Part shown: one piece after another, positions 1-11,237 of the stretch
Layout of the letters: each line of letters begins with the position of its first letter
Numbering within the stretch: position 1 is the stretch's first letter
DNA from: Himantopus leucocephalus
Taxonomy: Eukaryota; Chordata; Aves; Charadriiformes; Recurvirostridae
Length of the DNA stretch: 64,000 nt
Direction: 5' to 3'
Assembly (NCBI GenBank): GCA_003993805.1
Contig: RSEF01000001.1
Span: forward strand, 211,362,855-211,426,854
Translations under genes and position numbers: made by a program
The notes under the pieces: model-generated
Told to the model about the DNA's origin: nothing
The model's database searches: none
What the model saw: only the letters and a program-made list of their open reading frames with translations

Positions 1-3000
1 GTTAGACACAAGCAGTGACAAGTTTCAAATGTAAGGGTAACCGGAGAAACATCCTCAAACAGGATCCTATGGGACTTTTTCTTGACTTTCTGTTAACATT
101 TTTCACTATGACATGGAAAGAAAAGATATTTAATAAAGTTGATAGCATAAATATAAGTGTAATCACAACTTATGAGGACAGCACACCACTGACAAAGTAA
201 ATATTTAACGACAATTGGTTTTATATACAGGCTGAGGGATGCTATGGAAAGCAACGACTAAGGCCACGCACAGATAAATAAAAAGCTGTAGCCAAAAGTG
301 AATGAAGCCAAAGCGACTGAACGAACACAGAAATGCTGAGTAGGGGTCCAGAGGTCATAGTGTCTCTGGCATAATTGTCCAGCTTTGGTGACAACATTTT
401 AGGAAGAATTTCAAAAAAATGGGTAGTGTTCAGAGAAAAGCTCTGGGAACAACCAAAGGACAAGAAACATGGTGGAAAACTTAGAGAGTTCAATCCTTCT
501 GGCTATAGAAAAAAAGATTAAATGATGCCTTGATGATACCTTTTAAGTTCCTCACATGCAGGAATCAGGACAACGAAGGGTTCACTACTCTCATGGACAA
601 ATCCGCAACACAATCCAATGCCTTTAAGCTGACATTTGACACATTCAGAGTAGAAAGATGAATTTTAATAGTGAAAGGTTTAATCACCAGAACAGCTCAT
701 TAATTGCTATGGTGAATTCTCTATCAAAAGAAAATTTAAAAACAGGGCTCATGTTTTTCTCATGAAAAGTCATGTTTTTCTCATGAAGTCATGCCCTAGT
801 TCTGGTTGATTCATGGGAGTCACAGCTTTATAGATTCTGGCTTCAGTGAGTGACCAGAACATGTAATAAGGCCTGTGTTATGCAGGACATCAGACACCTG
901 ATATAATTTCTAAGCTTATCTGAGAAACCCAGCACATGGTTGTTCTCCAGTTATGTGAGCACTGGGATTTGTAGGTGTATCCTCAATTGCAGCTAACTCC
1001 CAAGGCAAGACTTGGCTGATAAGCAATAACTCCCTTCCTTCTCAAAGCACTTAAAAGCCTGAACAGATAGAAATTCAGTGGATTCTGTGAACTAACTTGG
1101 ACTTTTTAGGGTAAAGATCCATTTTAAAAATGGGATAAATTTCTTCTTTCACCATCTAAAAGTTAGCAGTGAGATTCAGTTGCATATTGAGACATCTTTA
1201 TGAGGGTGTCTGCCATGTAAGGTGCACATGTGAGCTGGGTGTTTAAATTCCTCCATACCCCATTGAGATCTAGAGTCTTGATTCACATGGGTAGGTATTT
1301 GAGATGTCCCAGGGTATCCTGCCTATCCTCCAGCTGCATCTCCAGAAGGTCTCAGCTCTGCCTCCTATCTACCCACCCTGTGTGGATATCTTGATACTGT
1401 AAATCATCTCATATGGCACTATATGTCATGTGCAGGCAACAAAATCTTATCCCAGCCAATGGAGCCTAGAGACTGATTCACATTACCTTAAAGTAGACAT
1501 CTGTATGTGCCCACCTGAATCTCTCTCCAGGCTCCATTGATTGCACCGATTAGATGTCCCCCGATTACAGTGAGAGTTTGGATGCCCAACTCATATGTAG
1601 GCAGTATCTAAAAGTAGGTGTCTGAATCTGCAGCTGCACCCCACCCTCAAGGTTTGGTTTGGTTTGGTTTGATTGTCCATCATAAACATCTTGTGCTATG
1701 TGATATGTCCTTGACTATCCTGCCTGCCTTCCAGCCATCACTGATTAGAGCACTCATGTCCACCAGCCTCACGTAGGTGTTTCACATGCCCTCAAGAGTC
1801 TCAAGCAGCACAAAATGCCATTCTCAGGCAATCTAATCATGGCTTAGTACTCAGTGTAAGGTAGTTGTCTAGGTTCTCTAGACCACTGGTGAAGAACAAG
1901 AAGTACATTCAGAAGGTGATCAATCCCATCTGTTTTAGGCAGCTTTCTTAGGATTACTTGCTTTACCACACACCAGCCTCACAATGTGTTATTGTTTTAA
2001 TCTAATCTTGGACGTTACATGAAAAACCTTTTGTGCAACTGTATTTTGCTCACTTCCTATGCATGTCTTCTTGTCCGAGAACGTGCCTCACATTGACAGA
2101 ACAATTTCCTGTAGTCCAGCAATTGGCCAAATCAGTCAAATATGAGTTGACATTTGCAACTTTCATTTTTTCCCTTTCAGCGGGGTAGAAATAAATTGCT
2201 GAGTGCATGCAAATGCCTCCAGGCATCTTATAAAGAAGGTATGAAAAAGAGAAACTACTCAACAAAAGGCAAGCATTTGGGGAAATATCCATTTCTGTGG
2301 TTAAGCCAAAGCCCACACTCAAAAGCAACAAGGTATCAGAAATAATCCTTCAGCAAAACAAAATGGAAGAAGGAACCCTTTGGTGGGATCCTTCATCTCA
2401 TGATGGGCCTTCATGCAGAGACTGCCCAGTGGTCCAGCTGCAGCTGAGTTGTGCTCAGTGTTGGCTTGGAAAGGGGAGAGGGTAGGATACAGCCAGTAGG
2501 CCCAGGAGCCATACAGACCGTAAGCCCAGGTAGTCGTCATCTGGACACCCCAGCCAGGCCTGGGCTGGGCATGCTGAGTGGACTCGCCACCGAAGCCTTC
2601 ACTGGCTCATTTCAGAGCGCAGACATGCCCTGTGCCTTCAGTCCTGGCCCAAGCAGACGGAAATAACGCTGAGAGCAGTTCTGTGGCCCTCAGCCAAGAG
2701 TTATATCATTCAATTCTTTTTAATAGGAAATGTATGTCTTTCTTCATTTGCTTGCTGGCGTCCAAGCTTTTAGAGTTCCTCACTTCATTTGCAAGCTTTC
2801 TCTTCAACTTTAAAAATTAGATGTTCCCTTAAAAGACAATCCTTGATAATAATGCAAAATCACTTGGCTCCAGAAGCTGAAGCTTTAAGACAGCAGATAC
2901 TACAAGATTAACCAGCAAAATATTGATCCCTGTCTGCCAGGCACCCACTGGTGTCACTGGAGGAGGGATGATGAGAAGTGGGCCCACAGTCCTAAATCCA

Positions 3001-3939
3001 GACATGGGCTCATGTGTGAACTGCAAATCTCCTCTCCTTTTTCACTTTCCGACATGACGGTATGTTGAACCTGGTTTGACTTTAGACATTTCTAAAGATC
3101 TTGCATGCTAGCAGCATCCCATTAGAAATGGCAACATTGGCACCAGTTATTTTCTAAATGATTACGTGCGTGTCTAAGTACCTGAAACACATACACATAT
3201 TTATGAAAGAGAAAGAGAGAAATGAAATTTCACTCCTCCCCGGTTAGTTGAGACTAGTTTTTCACGACTAGCAAAACAAGGTCTTGATAAACTACAAAAC
3301 GCAGCGATCAGGACTCTGATAATCTGCATGCTGAAAGCGGCACACAAAGCTATAAATACAGAACGGGAAAAACCAGTGATCTCAGCAAGGCAACTGCCAG
3401 TAGGTGAACTAATGAAGCAGACACAATATTAACGTCAATTCTGCGGTCCTGTCTGAGCACTGATAGAAATAGGAAAGGCCATTATCAGATTGACATCATC
3501 TCAGTCCTTGCAAGTACACTTCTAGGGGAAGACAAGCCAGAAGGGTTTGCTGAGCTTAATGGCTCTTTGTTCAGGAGTCTTCTCAGCGTTTAGAGAAACT
3601 GCTTTCTAAATTATGGAGGCTAAAAGTGGGTGATTGTGTTAACACAGCTCTGAGGAGCCTTACAAACGTATGCCTAGACTCCACTTGCAATGCACTCAAC
3701 CGGCAGCGTAAGGCACAGCATAAAGATTTTATTGGCACAAATACTTGATGCCAGGAATGGCAGAGCAATGTTTGGAGCCAAAGTCTCTTGAAGACTGTGG
3801 AAATTCTTGGTTAAGACACTAATAAAATTGTGCAAGGTATCCTAAAAGGGGCTGATACCACTCTATGCCCCTCAACTCTGACATGCATTTTGTGCATCTT
3901 CCATCCACAAATGCAAATCGCTTCAGCAAACAGAGCATG
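1..3939. other. non-coding stretch, no gene recognised
   Basis: No open frame longer than about 90 codons and no exon with convincing splice context was seen. The stretch is AT-rich. A four-copy GGTTT microsatellite lies at 1651-1670. Between about 1200 and 1860 there are loosely repeated phrases (see findings), which hints at an old, decayed repeat. The remainder shows no structure I can name. Confidence 0.5.
1651..1670. repeat. (GGTTT)4 microsatellite
   Basis: Four perfect head-to-tail copies of GGTTT, read directly. A simple repeat with no inferred function. Confidence 0.9.
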
Positions 3940-3955
3940 GCGTGTCGGTTTGCAT

Positions 3956-5164
3956 GGCTGTTCACGTGGAAGGGCGTAGTCACCCTACCAGCTCAAGAAA
4001 TGAGTTCAGCCGGTGGTGATCACCCTCTCAGAAGGAGCTTAGCTGTAGTATCCACCCAGGGGAAAGCCATGTCCTCTGCGCTTGGCAGAATGGATGTGGC
4101 AACCCAGACAGGGCTGCCATGAAAACATGCAGCTACCCAGGTCTTGGGCTGCAGGGAGTGCTGGAGCCTTTCGCTGGTAACAGATGGCAGCAGTGAGAAC
4201 AGCTGTGTGAGGTGTGGCCAGATGGACAATCTGCTCAGCCTGGTGGCAGAGCTACAAGAGGAATTAGAAAGGTTAAGGAGCATCAGGGAGTCTGAGAAAG
4301 AGGTATACTGGTGGAACCATGTTCTGCCCTCCCCGACACAGAAACGGGAGCAATCACCAAAAAAAAAAAACCCAAGGTTGAGGGGATGCTGTATCCTCCT
4401 CCCACCAGACTGAAGGCAGTAGCTTAAAGGAGAGGAGTGAATGGAGGCAAGTCCATGCTCTGGGTGGCAGGCGAACCTGCTCCTTGCCCACCCCACCTTC
4501 CCAGATGCCTCTGTACAACAGGTACGAGGGTCTGGATGTGGAAGGCCGGTCAACGGATGATGTGGACGACGATCCATCTACACCACAGGTGTTGCCAAGG
4601 TCAGAAAGGCCTACCCCCCATATCACGACCACCTCCACAAGGAAGAAAATATGGATTAGAGTTGTAGGCAGCTCTGTTCTGAGGGGAACAGAGGGTCCAA
4701 TATGCCAGATAGACCCTCCTTTTAGGGAAGTCTGCTGCCTCCCTGGGGCTCGGGTTAAGGACGTCACTAGGAAACTTCCTAGCCTGGTACAGCCCTCGGA
4801 CTATTACCCACTGCTGCTCTTCCATGTGGGTGGTGATGAAGCTGCAACACACAGTCCAAGGGGGATCAAAAGAGACTTCAGGGCTTTGGGACAGTTGGTA
4901 AGGGAATCTGGAGCACAGGTTACTTTTTCCTCTCTCCTTCCAGTTGCAAGCAGCGACACTGGAAGAAAAAGATGGACTCAGTCTATCAATACATGGCTCT
5001 GTGGCTGGTGTCACCACCACAATTTTGGGTTTTTTTGATAATGGGATGGCCTACACAGCACCAAGCCTGCTGACATTGGATGGGGTTCACTGTTGTGAAA
5101 GGGGATGAGGGTCTTTGCTCACAAACTAGCGGAGCTCATTGACAGAGCTTTAAACTACACTTGA
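3956..5164 (+). pseudogene. CR1 ORF1 remnant (coiled coil + SGNH/esterase-like domain)
   Basis: CR1 ORF1 is a nucleic-acid-binding protein of the retrotransposon RNP; many CR1 ORF1s end in an esterase-like domain. Seen here: an N-terminal segment, a CVRCGQ Cys-X2-Cys motif at about 4207-4224, a Leu/Glu-rich coiled coil (LLSLVAELQEELERLRSIRE) at about 4231-4290, and a conserved C-terminal domain at about 4660-5160. That domain has VVGSSVLRGTEGP, where the usual GDS-type nucleophile region reads GSS, then LFHVGGDEAA and a closing LAELIDRALN. Lesions are a TGA at 4120-4122, a frame change around the A12 tract at 4359-4370, another before 4484, an extra T in a T7 tract at 5031-5037 giving TGA at 5036-5038, and a further break near 5100. 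The ancestral stop is TGA 5162-5164. Not functional. Confidence 0.88.
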
Positions 5165-5419
5165 AGGGGGAGGGTGATAAAATCAGGCTTGCCCATGACA
5201 AGCTGTGGGACCACACACCAAGGTTAGAGGAATGGGATGCTAGTGAGGGCCCTCAGTCTGGTGCTATGGGACATGCTGGCTACATTGCAGCACACTTGAA
5301 GTCTTACAGAGATGAGCCAGGGGCTCCTGAGGTAATAGGAGGCCAGAGGGAAACACCAGCAAAATACCTGAAAGGAGCTCAAGGGTGTTCCTCTAAAGAA
5401 GGTAACATGGCCGACAGCC

Positions 5420-6257
5420 CAGCTGAAGTACCTCTACACCAATGCATGCAGCATGAGCAAAAACCAGGAAGAGCTGGAAGCCACCGTCCTGCTAAAAAGC
5501 TACAACTTAGTTGCTATTACTGAAACCTGGTGGTGGGACAAATCCAATGACTGGAGTGCAGCTATTGATGGCTACAGGCTGTTCAGAATGGACAGGGAAG
5601 GAAGGAGAGGTGGAGACATTGCCCTCTACGTCAAGAAATGGATAGAGTATGAAGAGCTGTGCCTGAAGAACAGCCACAAGCAGGTTGAAAACTTATAGGT
5701 AAGAACTAGAGACTGAGGCAACAAAGGGAACCTTGTGGTTGGTGTCTACTACAGGCTGCCCGATCAAGGGGAGCCTATTGACGAAGCCTTCTTACTCCAG
5801 CTACAGGAAGTATCACGCTCGCAGGCTCTCGTCCTTCTGGGGGACTTCAACCACCCCAACATCTGCTGGAAAAGTAGCACGGCAAGCTGTAGGCAATCCA
5901 GAAGACTCCTGGAATGCATTGAGGATATCTTCTTAAGCCACGTAATAATAGACAGCCTCACCAGAGAGGATGCGATACTGGACCTGATGGTCACCGATGC
6001 AAGTGAGCTAACTGATGACGTCCAGATTGGAAGCAGCATGGGCTGCAGTGATCATGCACTGGTGGAGTTTGCAGTCTTGAGGGATATGGGTCAGGAGAAG
6101 AGTAAAGTCTCCATTTTAGGAATTTTTCCCTGAATTTTAGGAAGGCAAACTTCCAGTTCTTCAAGGAGTTAGTCAATAGGACCCCGTGGGAAACTGCCCT
6201 CAGGGACAAGGGAGCAGAACAGAGCTGGCAGATCTTTAAGGATGCTTTCCATAGATT
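5420..6257 (+). pseudogene. CR1 ORF2 remnant, APE-type endonuclease domain only
   Basis: The APE-like endonuclease of CR1 ORF2 nicks target DNA for target-primed reverse transcription. The frame starting near 5423 shows family landmarks in order: YTNACS (catalytic Asn), ITETWW (catalytic Glu), GGDIALYVKK, VGVYYRLP, LLGDFNHP (Asp/Asn) and SDHALVEF (Asp/His). The catalytic residues all look retained. The frame is broken by TAG at 5696-5698 and TGA at 5714-5716, and shifts between about 6100 and 6136, after which the endonuclease-RT linker continues to about 6257 (FFKELVNRTPWE). The RT domain should follow but the sequence jumps to the 3' UTR. Confidence 0.88.
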
Positions 6258-6567
6258 TCAGCCTGGAAAAGTTTTTTGCGGGGCCTGTTGTGATAGGACA
6301 AGGGGCAATGGCTTTAAACTAAAAGAGGGGAGATTGAGACTAGATATAAGAAAAATACTTGTTACAGTAAAGGTGGTGGAACACTGGCACAGGTCGGCCA
6401 GAGAGGTGGAGATGCCCCATCCCTGGAAACATTCAAGGTCAGGTTGGATGGAGCTCTGAGCAACCTGATCTAGTTGAAGATGTCCCTGTTCATTGCAGGG
6501 GGGTTGAACTAGATGACCTTCAAAGGTCCCTTCCAACTCAAACAATTCTATGATTCTGTGATTCCGT

Positions 6568-8714
6568 TTCATTGGAGAAGGTAATATTAACATCAAACAT
6601 TTCTTACAGACACCTTTGTGTTAAGCTAAATCTTCGTTTCTGTAAGTTCAACCACAAAGGACAGAAAACAAGAAAAAATATATAATTAATGACTTTTCAA
6701 TACCTCTAAAAATCATGTAAAGTACATTTTCTGGAGCTAAAAACATCATGACTTTAAGGCCTGCTATGTCTCAATTTGACAGGCAAAGAAGATGCTGGTG
6801 GTCCCTGAAGAAGGCTGAGAATTTATCTTTTCCAGTCATATAAAATTCCCTTTTTCAATCCTGCACGGTCACGCAATAATTGGACCTCAAACTCATTTTT
6901 GGTCCAGGACTCAATATGTCTAGCCTGCATTTCTACGGGTAATTATATGGGGTGGGTGGGAAAGGAATTTCCCAATAGGGGGGAAGAAGGGAAGCAGTTT
7001 TGTGGCAGGTTGATCTCACTTCAAGGACCGGTGGCTGCTGGCAGCCTCAGGGAGGTTTTGGAGAGAGAGAAGCGCCCTTAGGAGATGGATTAGTGCGGCT
7101 GAGCACGGCGGAGGTGGTCAAAGGTGCACAATCAATTTATCAGGATCACTGCCACGGATTTTGTCTGCATGTACGTGTGTATTTACGCGTGTGTGTAATG
7201 TAATACATTCACATTGTTGGTTGAAAGGATCACTGCCATCTAGCCAAATATTTCATAATTTTTTATGGTCTGCTTAGCCTTGGATCCGCTGATACATTGA
7301 AACGTACCAGTAAGTGCTGTCTAATAGATTGCAGACCTCTGTGAAAAACCACTATCAGTGTTTCAGCAGCGCACTGTACATGTGTCAGAGAAGTGCACTG
7401 TCAGCAGGATGGCGGCTGGGCGTCTATCCACATTTTCCTTACTTTTAAAAGAGCCGGTGACCTTCCAGAGGCCTTGATCGAAATGGGATGAATAAAAACT
7501 AGGTTAGGCATTGTAGTTCTTGGTGCAGCTTCTTTCATTGTGCATAAAATGGTCTGCATGTTCATTTGCGGGCACGGAGACTGAGTCTGAGCGCTTCTCG
7601 GGCACTTAGCGTGAATTCGTCCCCACGCAGGCTGCTACCGCGCTGCCAAGAGCAAACTGCACCTCGTATGACAAGCTTCCAGAAAAGGATCTGGAAAGCT
7701 ACAAAACAAACAAGCAAAAAATAAAATACACCTCCAAAGCACAAAACTCAGCCCACATATCCAGATTGCTTTTCTCCTTTGGTTCCTGCTCTCTCTGCTC
7801 TCCTGCAGCCTCGCTGCGCGAAGGTATGGGCAGAATGTGCCTGCTGCTACATTTTGGGTGTGTTTAGAGCCAACATGTTTACACAAGATATAAAAAGCGC
7901 TGGGTACAGGGGCGGGGAGAGGCAGGGGAAGGATGCTGAGGAGATGCAAAGTAAGCTTAGAGGGACTCTAGGCACCTGGTGTTGGGTGCTTCTTCCCAGC
8001 ACTGGGAATTTGGTCAGTCAACAGCTGCCAAAACCATGATATCAGCATTACTGAGGGACAAGGCATGCCATGAAGGGACAGAAAAGGGACCACGAAACAC
8101 TCCTTTTGGGTCTGAAGTCCCCCAGAATCCATGGAAATCTTTTTACTGATTTCACTGACCTTTGGATCGGGACTTCCATCTGCTGAGGAGAAGCAGCAGC
8201 ATCAAAGTTGAAACAAAGGCTGCAAGATTGCTAAATAAGCTCAGTTTCATGCATTGCTGTGCTAGAATGGACCACACACACTACCAGGACTAACTGAGCT
8301 TCTCAAATCAGCCCATGTATTTGCCCAAGAGATAATAGCTCAGGGATCACTAGGGACCAGAAAGTCTGACCACCATTAAAAATCCTGCACCCTGGCTGGG
8401 TATGGCAACTGGTTCTAGCTACCCTTGGTGAGTTAGGAGGTATCAGACCTTAAATCTCTTGCTTCTTATTCCTGTATCTTGCATCTGGGATCTGTCTCAT
8501 GTTTGTTCTCATGGGGTCAGCAGCTCTGCCTGTATTTCTGCCTGTGGAGGAGTCACAACCACACTCCACACTGCTATAGTAACTTGATCTCTGACCTGCT
8601 GCTGAGCCTGTCAAATGTCTAGATGGTGACCCAGCAGTGAAAATCCAAACAACAGACCTGCCTGCTTCCTCCATTGTGCTCCCTTGCTTCTTCTGGTGGC
8701 TTCCCTCCTGCCCT
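6568..8714. other. non-coding stretch, nothing recognised
   Basis: No gene, known repeat or long tract was identified. There is a small TG-rich patch around 7165-7200. ORFs here are short and lack splice or start context. Confidence 0.45.
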
Positions 8715-9095
8715 GTGGCACGTCAGACACAGACTGGATGTGTGACCGATCTGCTGTCTCAGCACAGGCCAGGAACAAGCCAGGAACATGTCACCTTGCA
8801 GGGCATCACAAGGTATCACATGCAGTGAGCCTTGCTCAGAGGCATCCTCCCAGCCCCAACACTGTGGCCTTACCTCGATGCCCGGTTTGGAGCAGCGATC
8901 CACANGTGGCACGTCAGACACAGACTGGATGTGTGACCGATCTGCTGTCTCAGCACAGGCCAGGAACAAGCCAGGAACATGTCACCTTGCAGGGCATCAC
9001 AAGGTATCACATGCAGTGAGCCTTGCTCAGAGGCATCCTCCCAGCCCCAACACTGTGGCCTTACCTCGATGCCCGGTTTGGAGCAGTGATCCACA
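8715..9095. repeat. direct duplication of about 190 bp around single N (8905), likely assembly artefact
   Basis: Bases 8715-8904 recur at 8906-9095 with a constant offset of 191. I saw one mismatch (C at 8896 versus T at 9087). The copies abut a single N exactly. That fits two overlapping contig ends or two alleles placed in tandem far better than a genuine tandem duplication. ORFs crossing it are artefactual. Confidence 0.92.
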
Positions 9096-9142
9096 CAGGG
9101 ACCGGCGGCAGGGACTGGGTGGCACCGCACAGAGCACTTCAT

Positions 9143-9202
9143 ATGGTTGGACTTGAGGATCTTAAAGGTCTTTTTCACCCTAAACAATTCTATGAGTCTC
9201 TA
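9143..9202 (+). mobile_element. CR1 3'-end fragment (very short)
   Basis: It matches the last about 60 bp of CR1: a GGTTGGACTTGAGGATCTTA block, then AACAATTCTATGAGTCTCTA. Extremely 5'-truncated insertion or remnant. Confidence 0.8.
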
Positions 9203-10960
9203 TCCCCATCAACAACTTCTGAAGTGTATGGACTCCTTGGTGTCTGCATGGAGGAACAGAAGCAGAAGGAAGGGTCTGCAAGTGATTCAAAGTGATGTAT
9301 TGCGGTCAAAACTGAAAAGATTTCTAGACATTTTAAGATAAGAGGGATAAAAGGTCCCTGGCTTTGGAGGAGCTCACCCTGTTGTTGAAATTCACATCAT
9401 AAGTGCTGACTGCTGAGCTTGCTAACAAGGTTGGAAGCACAGAAGCAGGCAGAGTCGTTAGCGCACTGCGGGGCTTACGTTGTGCTCTCACCAGCAGGTC
9501 TGAAGGCCCTTCAGGATGATTTTCCCCACTCACAGATGGGGAAACTGAGGCAGGGACAGTGGCAGTTCACAGCCACCCAGCAGGCTGGCCAGCATAAGGA
9601 GGGGGAGCAGTGGGTGGCCGCACTCAAGCCTTCTGCTAGGAGATATGGTAGCAAAACCAGTGAATCTGCCCCTTCCTAAAGGGAAAGCACCCCCTTGGGC
9701 TTTACTCTTGTGTCTAGTACTGCAGATCCTCCTTGCTCACTGCACCCCAGCACAGAAAGGAAATATCCCTTTTCTAAAGCCATTAGCTTCAGAGTCTGCA
9801 TCAATAAAATATAAAAGAGTTGCTGGCAGGAACAGTATGAGCTGCCCGGGCTTTCTGAGGCATCTGGATTACCTGCAGCCACCCAGGGAAAATCTCAAGG
9901 TGCTACCAAAATGAAATGACCCGTCGGGGTACGGTCACACAAACAGCTGCAAGGAAGGGTTATGAGTCAGGCTGTAGGTATTTTACCTTTCAGTTCTGTT
10001 GGTGTCCTTTAAAGCACTCTCTGTAAGGATATGGCAGGAAGAAAATAAAGAGGCGTAGATCAGAGGTCTTTCCAAGCAGGAGAGGGTTAATCACAGGTAG
10101 CTTGGTCCGTAATGAGTGGTCTAGAGCACAGGGTCTCAGTGCTCTTTCCCATACATTGTCAAAGCCAATGGTTCCTGTGCTCCAATGGGCCAGGTATCAC
10201 TCTGAAAGGGGTTATGTACTTCCAGTGGTACCGGTACCACATGCTGGGCTTTGCTGGGCTGCTTAGGTAACATACCACTCTTGCAACTCAAGCAGCAAAG
10301 GAAGTTTGTTGAAATCAAGAAGATGGACATTTTTCAAAGGACTTTATTTGTGCAATGGCTAAGCAGCTTCCGGAACTTAGAGACAGTATTATGTCAAGAA
10401 ACTGAGAAGAATTAAAAATCATAAAGCTGTTTTATTGATAAGTGCACCACCTGCAATTAGCAGAACAACTGCAATTACTAACAAGCACAAACAGCCTCCA
10501 CTTCAGGATATTGCAGCCAAGCTCAGGTAGACTTGGAAAGAACATTATTTCTTTTCCTGCAGAAGTGGCTAAGACATTATAAAATTATTTTGTCCTAAAC
10601 CAGGACAGGACAAAAGATTGAAATCTTAAACTTACCTACAAATCTGAACAACTCATTCACACTAGCCTAATGGAAAAATTTGAGTTGAGGAGCTCTCAAA
10701 ATTTATTTCTTTAATATTGATCATAATTATGTTTATATGCTGAAGTGTATCAGCATAAGTGCATCTTCCCTTCAGATGGTGGAGAGCTTTGATAGGACTG
10801 TACTAAATATTATGGAAAATGTGCCATGGGCTGGACTTAGCTAAAGAAAAAAAAATTATTTCAGGATACACCTTGGTGAAAAAACTCAGAAAAGGGCCTC
10901 CAAACTCTACATAGACCCAAATATTTTGGATGCATGGCGCTGATTCCTCTCCTTAGCTTG
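9203..10960. other. non-coding stretch, nothing recognised
   Basis: No convincing gene or repeat. The stretch becomes AT-rich from about 10,300. The segment around 10,420-10,500 has repeated CAATTA-like homeodomain-core motifs, which are common by chance in AT-rich DNA. Confidence 0.4.
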
Positions 10961-10961
10961 A

Positions 10962-11237
10962 GTTGATAGGACAGGAGGAAATGGCCTAAAGTTACACCAG
11001 GGGAGGTTTAGATTGGATACTAGGAAAAAATTTCTTCACCAAAAGGTTTATCAAACATTGGAACAGGCTTCCCAGGGAAATGGTGGAATCACCATCCCAG
11101 GAGGTATTTAAAAGACGGGTAGACGTGGTGCTTAGGGACATGGTTTAGTGGTGGTTTTGGCAGTGTTAAGTTGATGGTTGGACTTGATGATCTTAAAGGT
11201 CCTTTCCAACCTAGACGATTCTGTGATTCTATGGATT
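10962..11237 (+). mobile_element. CR1 3'-end fragment
   Basis: Typical CR1 3' UTR: TTGATAGGACAGGAGGAAAT at its start, then the CACCAGGGGAGGTTTAGATT block, a CAGGCTTCCCAGGGAAATGG block, GGTTGGACTTGATGATCTTA, and terminal GATTCTGTGATTCTATGGAT. About 275 bp, 5'-truncated, same subfamily style as the antisense copy at 54.4 kb. Confidence 0.93.

Larger units (their letters stand above)
3940..6567 (+). mobile_element. CR1 LINE, internally deleted: ORF1 + endonuclease + 3' UTR, no reverse transcriptase
   Basis: The order is CR1 ORF1 (about 3956-5164), a short inter-ORF segment, the ORF2 endonuclease (about 5420-6257), then an abrupt switch near 6258-6270 into the CR1 3' UTR. The 3' UTR runs through the familiar GGTTGAACTAGATGACCTT block and ends in the ATTCTATG/ATTCTGTG terminal repeats at about 6546-6566. 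A full CR1 is about 4.5 kb, so about 2 kb is missing, and that is exactly the reverse transcriptase. Most avian CR1 copies are 5'-truncated to a few hundred bases; this one is unusual in reaching into ORF1. Both ORFs carry nonsense or frameshift lesions, so the copy is dead. The 5' boundary is approximate because it was inferred from protein similarity and no target-site duplication was found. Confidence 0.9.

Noticed and set aside
8684..9187. Several 105-122-codon frames on both strands with internal repeats
   Set aside because: They cross the duplicated flanks and the N at 8905, so the repeats in them are assembly-derived.
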